Assembly: GCF_902635505.1 (NCBI RefSeq)
Contig: NC_045430.1
Coordinates: forward strand, 1,116,001 to 1,180,000
Length of the DNA stretch: 64,000 nucleotides
Direction: 5' to 3'
Origin: Sarcophilus harrisii
Lineage: Eukaryota > Chordata > Mammalia > Dasyuromorphia > Dasyuridae
Part shown: positions 1-10,646 of the stretch, piece by piece
Position numbering within the stretch: the stretch's first letter is position 1
Layout: every line of letters begins with the position of its first letter
The notes under the pieces: model-generated
What the model saw: the letters and a program-made list of their open reading frames with translations, nothing else
What the model was told of the DNA's origin: nothing
Database searches by the model: none
Program-made: the position numbers and the translations under genes

Positions 1-960
<960 letters not shown>

Positions 961-1003
961 TCACACTGGCACCAGGGGTGCCCCGACTGCGCCCACCCTG
1001 GCC

Positions 1004-1205
1004 GGACAGAGGGCCCAGGCCCCCAGATGGACAGACAGAGAGCCCGGGCCCCCGGCTGGACAGAGGGCCCGGGTCTCCGGACGGACAGAGAGCCAGGCCC
1101 CTGGCCGGACAGAGAGCCTGGCTCCCGGACGGACAGAGAGCCAGGCCCCTGGACAGACAGAAGCCTGGCCCCCGGACGGACAGAGAGCCTGGGCCCCCGG
1201 CAGAG
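1004..1205. repeat. GC-rich minisatellite, about 24-bp unit, 8 imperfect copies
   Basis: The core 'ggacagagagcc' followed by a C/G-rich spacer recurs with starts at about 1004, 1029, 1058, 1083, 1107, 1131, 1151 and 1178. Spacing is 20-29 bp, most often 24-25. It lies in TTC38 intron 2, about 60 bp on the intron side of the exon 3 acceptor. Overlapping open frames through it are a by-product of the repeat. Confidence 0.9.
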
Positions 1206-1506
1206 CCTGACTGGGCACTGAGGCTTGATGCCTTCTGGGATCACGGTCCCCTGGGAGAGCGCTTCCCCATCACCCCTCTGAGCCGGGTGATGGCTGACTG
1301 ATAGGCGGGGACGCCGAGGTGGGAGGAGGCACCTCCGGGCCTCAGTTTCCCCCTCTGTAAAGTGAGGGGCTTGGGGCACACAGCTTCTGAGATGCCCTCA
1401 AGCCACTGGGTTTGGGTCCTGGGATCCAGCTAGTCAGTAAATGCCTGAGCAGGAGCTCAGAGCCAGCCCCTGCCTCTGGACCGTGTGGGAGAGTGCTGTG
1501 AGATCA

Positions 1507-1830
<324 letters not shown>

Positions 1831-1959
1831 CTAAGAGGAAAAACCAGAAAAACAACAATCCCGGCCCAGGTAATCACTTCCCGGGCAGGCTATTTGTTTA
1901 GCTGAGACAGCTCAGCTCAGGAGTAAAGGCAGTTTTATGAGGCAGGATGGTCCTAGAGG

Positions 1960-2160
1960 GAGGTTCTAGACCTGGGAATCAAGACGCTCTGTGCTGAATA
2001 TCGGACACTTGGGGTCAGCGCATCCCTTAACCTCTCTGGGACTCTGCTCCTTAAAGTAGGAGGACTGGACTAGATCGGACAGTTCCAAAGTCTGAAGTTC
2101 TAGGTTCTGTGCTAGCCTCCCTCCCAGCTCTCCCTTCCCCTGTTCTAAGGCTCCTCTCAC
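1960..2160 (+). repeat. MIR/CORE-type SINE remnant
   Basis: Carries the worn SINE pattern of a feature-loss phrase ('cttaacctctctgggactc'), a 'ggaggactggactagat' segment and a 'tctgaagttctaggttct' tail, as in mammalian MIR/CORE SINEs. Another short MIR-like scrap ('cctcagtttccccctctgt') sits at 1338-1362. Bases 2161-2840 between this and the next L1 hold nothing I recognise. Confidence 0.6.
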
Positions 2161-2844
2161 ATCTGTCCTCCTGTTTCAGTACCTTATAAAGGTAGGCAAG
2201 GGTTGTATAAAAAGCAAAAAATGAATCTGAGAGTGGTTTAATTTAAGCAAGGGACACGGCCTGTTGGACCGTCCAGATTCTCAAGAACTCATAGGGACAG
2301 TCCCTCTCATGGCTCCAGGAGAAATGGCTCATGAGCCCCAGCAATTGTGAGGGGGACCATCAGAAAGAGCCTCAAAGGTGAAGCACCAGACAGCTAGAGG
2401 CCAGAATCGTGGGGGCTGGTCAGGACCTGCATGGCGGAAGGGGAAGAGGAGGAAGGAGGGTCGACCTGAGCTCACAGAGCTTAGGGCCAGCGGGGCTCAG
2501 CAGTCTCCCAGAGCAAGCTTCTTTTTTCACCTCTCGGGGGGACAGCCCACTTGCTCACTTGCCCTAGCCCCACTGAACATTCTTGCAATCACCCAAACAA
2601 GGTGGGATCCGGGTAAGAAATGACTAAGTGCAGATGATACTGCAGGGACCTTCCTGTGGCTGGGGACAGCATCTGCCCAGCGGGGAGGGCTGGACAGAAC
2701 ACCAAGGAAGTATGGCACAATTCTGGCCAAGGTCCGGAGGAGTTAATGGGAGAGTGAAGGAGAGTCTCCCCCTTCAGAGTTCTCTCCCCGTGTCTCCCTT
2801 GACAGGGGGACAACCTGGAGACCTTCAAAAAACTGGGTAAGGAT

Positions 2845-4025
2845 AGTTTTCAACATTCATTTCTGTAAAATCCTGTTTCAAATTTTTTCTCTTTTTCCCC
2901 TCTCCCCAAGACAGCAAGCAATCCAAAATAAGTTAACCATGTACAATGCTTCGAAACATATTCCCCTATTTGTCATGTTGTACAGGAAAAATCAGAGCAA
3001 AAGGAGAAAAGCACAAAGGAAAAAAAAAGATGAAAATACTACGCTAGGGTTCACATTCACTATCCACAGTTTTCTCTCTCTAGATGCAGATGGTATTTTC
3101 CATCTCAAAGTCTACTGGAATTGTCTTGGATCACTGCGTTACTGAGAGGAGCCAAGTCCATCTCAGTTGATCATCACACAATCTTGTTACTATGTACTAT
3201 ATTCTCAGCATCAGTTCATGTCTCTCCAGGCTTTCTGAAATCAGCCTGTTCATCATTTCTTATAGAATAATAATATTCTATTACCATCATATCCCATAAT
3301 TTATTCAGCTATTCCCCACTGCCAGGAGTGATTCCACTCAATTGCCAGGTCCTTGCCACCACTAATAGCTGCTATGAACATTTTTAGAAATGTGAGAGTC
3401 CTTTTCCCTCTTTTTTGATCTTTTTGGGATACAGACCTAGTAAAAGTGCTGGATTAAAGGAAATACACAGTTTATAACCTTATAATTTCAAATTGCTTTC
3501 CAGAACGGTTGGATCAGTTCATAACTCCACCAACAACGCCCAGTTTTCCCACATTCCCACCAATATTTTTCATTTTTTCTTTTCATCTTAACTTGGTTAA
3601 GATGAGGTAGCAAGTAGTATCTCAGAGTTATCTTAATTTGCATTTCTCTAATCCATAGTGATTTAGAGCATTTTTTCATATGACTAGAAATGGCTTTGAT
3701 TTCTTCTGAAAATTGTCATATCCTTTGACTATTTATCAATTGGGGAATGATATATCCTTATTAATTTAAGTCAGTTCTCCACATTTTAGAAGTGAGGTCT
3801 TTATCAGAAACACTGGCTGCAAAAATTGTTTTCCAGATTTTTACTTCCCTGATAATCTTGGCTGCATTGATTTTGTTTGTGCAAAAACTTTTTAATTGAA
3901 TGTAATTAACATAATCCATTTTACATTTTATAATATTCTCTACTTCTTTGGCCATAAATTCCTCTCTTCTCTTCAGAGTTGATATCCCTTGCTCTCCTAA
4001 TTTGCTTATAGTATCATCAGAAAAA
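2845..4025 (-). mobile_element. L1 3' part, minus strand (left arm of an inverted L1)
   Basis: Reads as an L1 3' end in reverse: 3' tail near 2845, then the diagnostic reversed phrases for a two-dimensional array of L1 tail motifs ('tcagcattgatcatttc'-like, 'tttgccaccacta'-like, 'ggttggatcagttcat' at about 3510, 'tatttatcaattgggg' at about 3730). The 63-codon minus frame at 3488-3679 is a piece of this LINE (WWECGKTGRCWW), similar to the ORF2 C-terminal WWECG region of L1s. It meets a plus-strand L1 segment at about 4025, consistent with a 5' inversion made during insertion. Confidence 0.8.
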
Positions 4026-4850
4026 CAATTCTTCTGGAGAGCAGATCAAGGAGAAACAATATAAGAACAGTAGAACTACCTGAAAATTTGATAAGATAAC
4101 AAACTTTGAAACAATATTACAAGAAATTATCAAGGAAAAGTGCTGTGGAACAAAAAGGCAAAGTGGAAATAGGGAAAAAAATCCACTGATCACCATCTGA
4201 AAGAAATCCCAGGAGGAAAATTTACAGGAATATCATAGCCAAGTTTCAAAGCTCCTAGATTTAGGAGAAAATAATCCCAAGGGGAGGGGTAGAATTCAGT
4301 ATGCACAAAAGCAGGGGTAGTAATTATGATCTCAAACAAAGTAAAATTACAATAGACTCAAAAAGAGAAGCTATAGTACGTAAGCAAAATATTGTCTTAA
4401 GCCATTTAAAACACTTAAATAGCATATGAAGTATATGAACATAAACATAAAACATTTTTAATAGAAATAAAACTCAGCTCCAAATAATTGAAATGAATTT
4501 TTTTGTTTACGGGTAGAGAAAGCCAAGTTAATTTTAAAATGACAATCCATTTTTCAAAGTCATCCCAATTAAATTACTAAAAAACTATTTTACTGAGTTA
4601 GAAACAAACTTCATTGAAAAGAACAAAAGGTCAGGAACTTCAAAGAAATATGGAAAAAAGAAAGGCGTTGACTCAGCAGTATCAGACTTCAAACTAGAAG
4701 CAAGAACATTGTTGAAGTGTGAAAAGGATAATGTAAATTCTTTTAAATTGGAATTTTCTTTTAGAAATAAAAACTATGTAGCCAAGAATAGAAGGAACGC
4801 AGAAAACTGATGGGAAAAACAACTTTCAAAGACAGTCTCTGAAACAGGAT
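4026..4850 (+). mobile_element. L1 ORF1/ORF2 fragments, plus strand (right arm of an inverted L1)
   Basis: Contains in order an ORF1-like stretch (4130-4260, SPSERNPRRK then IIAKF, the conserved 'PR.IIVRF' region of L1 ORF1p), an ORF2 endonuclease-like stretch (4305-4400), and an ORF2 C-terminal stretch (4550-4710, IPIKLLKNYFTELE then KNKRSG). These are in sense order but with large gaps, so the copy is internally deleted and badly decayed. Opposite orientation to the adjoining 3' part at 2845-4025. Confidence 0.75.
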
Positions 4851-5379
4851 TGTGATTGGGCTGGAATATTGCTGGGACACGGGGAAGGATGAGCTGGTTG
4901 ATTTAGAAAGACGTGGGAAGAGGACTTAAGCCCTCAGGGAAGCAGAAGGCAAGTAGAAAGGAGCATAATGTGGTCTCACAGATAGGTGTGTGAGTGCATA
5001 CGGGTAAACACGCCTATGTACACATACATATATAGCAATGTCTAGATGCACTTTATATGCATATCTCCACATGTCCACATGTAATTACGCCTTTTAGAGT
5101 GGGTGGGGCAGGGAGGGAGAATAATTAAAGCGCAAAGTACACAGCGGCGAAGGAAAGGAAACCGAGAAAGAAGCGAAGTTGGCCAGCTTTGGAAATCACG
5201 TGCAGTATGATACAGGTTTTCTTGAAACGGAGATTTATTGTTCTCTACAGAATCCCGGCTCGGGTCCGCTGTGTATGCGTGGCAAGGTCTTGGTTTTTCT
5301 TTTTTTCCTTGTTTTGTATTTAAGTTTAAATTGCTAAAAAATCGCCAGTTACATGTGCAGAAACCATTAAATAGGCCCG

Positions 5380-6760
5380 TGGGTCGGGAGGTCCCAGCGG
5401 TGCGGGGTCTGCCCCGGACGGCAGCGCCAGCCCTGAGCCGGGCCCACGGGGGAGCCTGTCCGGGGGGCGTCATTCCGGGTGCTCCCCGAGCACGGGGGCG
5501 GGGGGGGGGGCAGGGGGCAGAGGCAGGAGACCCGGGAGAAGCAAATCCCCGCCCCCCCCCCCCAGTCAGCAGTTTGGGAAGGGAGCCAGGAGCCCGCGGG
5601 CAGCGGCCGCCGGCCAGGCCTGACACAGAAAGCCCTGGGCCCCGGGCTGTGGCCACTTCTAGGGAAGGAGTACTTTCTTCCCTCAGCCTCCACACGGAAC
5701 CAGAAGCAGAGGGACGGGGCCGGAGAAAGCGCCGAGGGGGGCCAGGGAGGGCACCCAGGCAGGGGTCGGGGGGGGGGGAGGACCAGGAGGTGGCCAGAGG
5801 GCGCGATGGGGGTGGTCTGCGGGGGGGACTGGACAGAGGAGGAGCGCCGGCGGGATGGAGGGCCGGGCCGGCCTCGGGCCGGTGCCACGGGAGGGAGGGG
5901 GCCTCACAGCCAGCTCCTGCCCTGGAGAAAAGAGGGGTCGCCGTACCTGGCAGTCTCGGAGCTGGGCCAGAGAGGTCATGACGAGTCGGGTGTCTGGGGA
6001 GAGGGGCGGAGCCAGAAGGCGGGGTCTAGGCAGGGGGCGGGGCTTCGGGGGGCAGGGCTGAAGGGAGGTCTCATCAGGGTCAAGGACGGGGGCGGGGCGA
6101 AGCTGAAGGGGCGGGGCGGAGGGCGGGATGAGGCCTGGAGCGAGAGCGGCCAGGGAGGCGGCGGGGGCGGGGACAAAATAACAGGCTCTCCAGGCGCTGC
6201 CCTGGGAAGGGAGCCGGGCGGGGGCTAGGGGAGGCCCCCGGACGTGTCAGACAGACACGAGTGTGCAGATAGCGCCCCCTTTTGTCGTCGTTTGGCTCGT
6301 GCCCCCTCCGGGATCCAGTTGGGTTTTCCCGGCAAAGACACGGGAGGGGCCATTTCCTTCTCCAGCCCATCCTGCAGACGAAGAAACCGACGCAGCCAGG
6401 GCGAAGTCTCAATCAGGGTCACGTGCCCGGGGTAGCATCCGCGCTCAGGTCCTGCGGGCCGCGGGCGGAGCGCTCTGTGCACCATGGCGCCCCCTAGCGC
6501 CCGTGGAAAGGCCTCCGCGCGCCCGCCCGGCTCAGCCTGGGGGCGGTTCCCGGGGGCCGTCTCCGGTGGCGGTTCTGGAAGGGAAGGTGAGGCACAGCGC
6601 GCCCGCCCTGCAGTCACCGCCTCCCTGACGTCCCGCTCCTCCTCCAGAAGGCGCGCGGCCACCTCCCACACGCCCATCTCGCCTTCTGGCCCAGCCACGG
6701 ACCGTTACGTTCCGCGCCTCCATCGCCAGTCCCCGGGCGCCGCCTTTGCTTGCGGCCGTC
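5380..6760 (-). promoter_or_regulatory. TTC38: CpG island and promoter region of TTC38
   Basis: Dense CpG and G-rich sequence around and upstream of the TTC38 start codon (upstream is to the right, because the gene is on the minus strand). Visible elements include many GC boxes ('ggggcggggc' at 6015-6120), a CACGTG E-box at 6420-6425, a 'ctgacgtcc' CRE-like half site near 6625, and three CTCF-like cores (5791-5805, 6271-6280, 6486-6500). Open frames across the island on both strands (for example 5238-5981 and 6225-6698) look like GC-rich shadows, apart from the 11 codons of TTC38. The transcription start was not located. Confidence 0.8.
5947..5979 (-). CDS. TTC38: TTC38 coding exon 1 (start codon)
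   Basis: First coding exon of tetratricopeptide repeat protein 38. It reads MTSLAQLRDCQ and then a donor (CAG|gtacgg), in phase 0. The human protein begins MAASSLRDCQ followed by AWKD, so the end of this exon and the start of the next match the family. The exon is only 33 nt, so ordinary open-reading-frame searches miss it. The ATG (5977-5979 on the plus strand) lies inside a CpG island, as expected for a broadly expressed gene. TTC38 is a soluble protein of about 470 residues built of TPR-like helices; its biochemical role is poorly known. Only the first 64 residues or so fall in this window; the rest lies to the left of base 1. Confidence 0.88.
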
Positions 6761-8028
6761 CCCTGTTGCAAATAGGGCTGCTCTGAATGTTTTGGGGCCC
6801 AGGAACGCTCTCCCCGGGGCTGCCTTGTACTCGGTGGCTCCCGGGGGGCCTCTGGTTCCCGGGGCTCCGACCCTTCGCCCCCTGCGTTTGCACGGTTCCA
6901 AGTTCCAAAAAGCTCGCCCCATTTCCCACCGGCACCAACTTCTCCACAGGCCCCGCGGCACCTATGGTGCTGTTGCTTAACCCTTTTGCCCATTTTCAGG
7001 ATGTGAGGTGCAACCCCAGGATTGTTTGAATTTGCGTTTCTCTTGCTATTCGTGATTTGGGTCATTTTTTTTTTTATTGTAAACATTTTGCAGCTCTTTT
7101 GAGAACTGTTTGTTCATTTCCTTCGACCACTTACCAATTAAGGAATGGCTCTTAGTGATATATATATATACATATAAGATACAAAGTATATATATATCTT
7201 GGATATTACACTCTTATCAGATATATTTCATGCAAAGATTTTCCTCTCATTTGACCAACTTCCTTCTTAACTTAGATGCCTTAACGCTGTCTGTACAAAA
7301 GCCTTTCAGTTTCAGGTAATCAAAAGTATCTGTTTTATCTTCCATTGTTGCTTCTATCTGATTTAGTTAAGAACACATCCCTATTATCTATTATCTTTCA
7401 CAGTTGCTTCTATTGTTTGGTTAAGAACACGTCTCTTATCAAAATAAACATGAATACACCTCTTACCCAGATCTATGAAAGAAATATATTTCTCTTCCAA
7501 TATGTTTTAAAGTATGAATTTTAATATTTAAGTTGTATTTTTTTGCTTTTTTCTGGTTATATATTTGCATTGATTTAATACACTTTTATGAATCATGATG
7601 GGAGAGAAAAATCAGAAAAGGGAGAAGCCAGGAGAGAAAAAAAGTGATTTACATTCGGTCTCCATAATATTAAAACTGTATATCCATTTAAGGTGTATTG
7701 TAAAGTGTGGTGTAAAGTGCTAGTGTATGTCTAATTTCTTCCAGACCTCTTTCCATTTTCCTCCTGCAGCTTTTATTAAATCGGTTAGTTTCCCCTTGAT
7801 AATTTGTTTTCAGCTTTTATCAAGCACCAGGTTATTGAGTTTTATTTGTTTCTTAGTTTCTTTTGTCTACTCTGCTCCACTGATCTATTCTTTTTCTAAT
7901 ACCAGATGATCTCCATGATGGCTGCTTTATCGCATTTTGAGATCTGGAAGAGCTATTCCTCCTTTATCTTTGCTTTTCATCACTTCCATTAAGAATCTAG
8001 AGCTTTTTGTTCCAAATGAATGTTATTT

Positions 8029-8403
8029 GTTTTTTTATTTAATAGCCTTTTATTTACAGGTTATATGCATGGGTAACTTTACAGCATTAACAATCGCCAA
8101 ACCTCTTGTTCCAATTTTTTACCTCTTACCCCCCCCCACCCCCTCCCCTAGATGGCAGGATGACCAGTAGATGTTAAATATATTAAAATATAAATTAGAT
8201 ACACAATAAGTATACATGACCAAAACGTTATTTTGCTGTACAAAAAGAATCAGACTCTGAAATATTGTACAATTAGCTTGTGAAGGAAATCAAAAATGCA
8301 GGTGTGCATAAATATAGGGATTGGGAATTCAATGTAATGGTTTTTAGTCATCTCCCAGAGTTCTTTTTCTGGGCATAGCTGGTTCAGTTCATTACTGCTC
8401 CAT
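8029..8403 (-). mobile_element. Young truncated L1 3' end with 15-bp target-site duplication
   Basis: Minus-strand L1 tail: T-rich start, then the reversed tail motifs 'ttttatttacaggttat', 'gcatgggtaactttacag', 'ctagatggcaggatgacc'. It is bracketed by a perfect 15-bp repeat, AAATGAATGTTATTT, at 8014-8028 and 8404-8418. The insert interrupts an older L1, whose sequence continues on both sides. Confidence 0.9.
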
Positions 8404-8714
8404 AAATGAATGTTATTTTATCAAGCTCTATAAATCATCTCCTTGATTTTTTGAATGCTATGATATTAAAGGTGTAAATTGATTTTAGTTGTATTTCCAT
8501 TTTTGTTTTAACTGGCACGGCCTAACCATGTGCACTATTTCTCTGGTTATTCGTATTTTTCTTTATTTCTTTAAAGGACACTTTGTAATTGAATTTTATG
8601 TGCTTTTGGAGCGGGCAGACTGGGTCACCAGCTATCTTACGCATTTTATAAGCATTTGGAATGAAATTTTGCTACTATTGCTTCTTACATTGTTATAAGA
8701 TAGAAATTGATTTT

Positions 8715-8893
8715 TTGATTTAAAAAAATTGTATATTTTAATATATTTAACATGTATTGGTCATCCTGCCATCTGGGGGAGGGGGTGGGAGGAAGGAGAG
8801 GAAAAATTGAAACAAGAGGTTTGGCAATTGTCAATGCTGTAAAGTTACCCATACATATAACCTGTAAATAAAAAGCTATTTTTTAAAAAAAAT
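8715..8893 (+). mobile_element. L1 3' end, plus strand
   Basis: Same L1 3' subfamily as the copy at 8029-8403 but in the opposite orientation: 'ggtcatcctgccatctgggg', 'ggtttggcaattgtcaatg', 'cctgtaaataaaaagct', then an A-rich tail. The two inverted copies could form a hairpin in single-stranded DNA. Confidence 0.85.
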
Positions 8894-9040
8894 TTTGCTT
8901 TTTGCAAAGGCAATTTGGGTTAAGTGACTTGCCCAGGATCACACAGCTAGGAAGCGTTACATGTCTGAAGGCAGATTTGAACCCAGGTCCTCCTGACTTC
9001 AAGGCTGGTGCTCTATCCACTGCGCCACCTTGCTGCCCCT
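8894..9040 (-). mobile_element. Marsupial tRNA-derived SINE
   Basis: Reversed SINE: 'gacttgcccaggatcacac', 'agctaggaagcg', 'tttgaacccaggtcctcc', 'ctctatccactgcgccacc', ending in the 'tgctgcccct' head. The internal tRNA-like promoter boxes lie in the right half. The head-to-tail structure is complete, but the sequence has drifted. Confidence 0.85.
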
Positions 9041-9550
9041 ATGTTGTTGATTTTTAAGGATTTATTTTGTAACCTGAAACTTTGCTAACGTTATTGTCTC
9101 ATCAGTATCTTTGCTGGTTTGGTAGGATTTTCAAAGTAGACCATCATATTGTCAGCAAATAGGAATAGTTTCTATCTCTTTACTTACATTTATTTCTTTA
9201 ATAATTCCTTTCTCTTGTTTTACTGCTATTGTTAGTATTCATAGAACTACATCAAATAATAGTAGGAAGATTGGACATCTTTCCTATTTCTGTTTCTGAT
9301 AACTTGTCTTTATTCTGAACAAAAAATACCAAATAAAAGGGATATTTGCATGTCTGTAGTAGAACAGAAAAAGATTGTATATGAACCTGCATTCTCTCTG
9401 TTATTTACAATTTGCTTTTAAAAAACACATGATAGATGTTAATATGTCACTTTCAAAGCTTTCTTATCTTCTCTGTGCTTCCTTTGTTCTTTGTCCTGTT
9501 TCCAGGGCTGGTCCCATAATAGATGCCTTATAAATATTTATTGACTGAAT

Positions 9551-10235
9551 TTGCATTTTTTAAAATATGACTTAAAGATCCTGTTTTATTTTCTTTTTAC
9601 TATCCTATTACTATTCCCCTTCACTCTCACAGTCTCACACCATTGGAAAAAAGAAAAAAAAAAAAAACCCTTGTCACAAACATATAGTAAAAGAAACATC
9701 CCTACTTTGTCCATGTCCAAAAATGCACATCTATCTCAATGGTACCCTATAACTTCTCTGTCAAAAGATGGGTAGTGGACTTTATCATCAGTCCCCTGGA
9801 ATTATGGATGGATGCCCATTGCATTGATCAGGGTTCTTACTGCTTTCAGAATGGGTTTTTTAAAAAAATATTATTGTATACATTGTTCTGGTTCTGCGCA
9901 TCTCACTCTACATCAGTTTGTATAAATCTTCCTAGGTTTCTCTGAGACCATCTTCATTATTTTTTTAGGGCCCCGGTGTTACAAATTATGGTATATAATA
10001 TACAGCATAATTTGCTTAGCTGTATCCCAATGGATGGTCACTCCTTTAGTTTCCAGTTCTTTGCTATCACAAAAAGATTGGCTATAAATGCTTTGTTTTT
10101 TTTAATTAAATTTGTTTCAATTAACAAAATTTCCTTTCCTTCCCTTCCCACTCCCTCTTTTAGAAAACAAAAACCCAACCTCCTTGTAACAAATATAGGT
10201 AGTCAAGCAAAATAAATTTCCCCATTGACCACATC
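9551..10235 (-). mobile_element. L1 3' ends, minus strand (two adjoining subfamilies)
   Basis: 9551-10090 carries reversed L1 3' motifs ('ctgtatcccaatggatgg', 'cagttctttgctatcac'). A T-rich tract at about 10095 starts a second reversed L1 tail that runs to about 10235 ('ccaacctccttgtaacaa', 'ccattgaccacatctg'). Together they end about 410 bp before the PKDREJ start codon. Confidence 0.7.
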
Positions 10236-10646
10236 TGTAAAAAGTCTTATTCTGCACCCCATCTCCGTCAGGAGGGACGTTGGTGGGCTGGTCGGCTGGG
10301 TTTGAGCGTGGGGGAGGGTCTCTGAGACCCCGTTTCTCTATTTGTAGGTTGGGGGCTAGAATCCTTAGTCTGTGTAGAAAAGGTGAGAGGGTCGCCTCTA
10401 GATTTCTGAGATTTTTTTTTTCCAGTGTGTAAAACACCGAGGTGCTGACCTAGCAGAGCTCTCAAGTCCCGGGTTTTTCCCTGGAGGAAACTGGCGCTGG
10501 GCTCGAGGGCCAGTGGGCGTTTAGGATCCCGAACCTCGAGGAGAACGAGGTTCCTGCAAACAGACACGCTCGTTGCTGGGCGCCGGAGCGCGAACCCGCA
10601 AACGTTAGCCTCGCGCCTCGGACCGAGCGGAGCCAGTGCAGCTAGG
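10236..10646 (+). promoter_or_regulatory. PKDREJ: PKDREJ upstream region
   Basis: Unique sequence between the last L1 tail and the PKDREJ start codon. CpG density rises towards the ATG (10495-10640). No TATA box in a convincing place; the transcription start was not located. PKDREJ expression is known to be testis-restricted in eutherians, so a germ-cell promoter is expected here. Confidence 0.5.

Larger units (their letters stand above)
6765..9400 (-). mobile_element. Old L1, minus strand, with nested insertions
   Basis: The order of recognisable parts fits one minus-strand L1: 3' part at the left (6765-7160, including 'ttaccaattaaggaatgg' at 7131), ORF2 C-terminal region at 7160-8000 and 8420-8700, and the ORF2 RT region at 9050-9330. 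It has been interrupted by a minus L1 tail (8029-8403), a plus L1 tail (8715-8893) and a SINE (8894-9040). Without these the old element is about 1.9 kb. The leftmost 200 bp are unusually GC-rich because they lie at the edge of the TTC38 CpG island. Confidence 0.7.

Noticed and set aside
1004-1205. CRISPR-like regular repeats
   Set aside because: Units are adjacent and imperfect with no unique spacers; this is a eukaryotic minisatellite.
5238-6228. Long plus-strand frames (247 and 249 codons) in the TTC38 island
   Set aside because: Antisense to TTC38 exon 1 and typical of GC-rich DNA; no domain, no matching splice partners.
6484-6786. ATG in a good context in the TTC38 island (100 codons)
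   Set aside because: Product is low-complexity and runs into L1 sequence; no homology recognised.
8894-9040. tRNA gene
   Set aside because: tRNA-like boxes belong to a tRNA-derived SINE; no cloverleaf was apparent.
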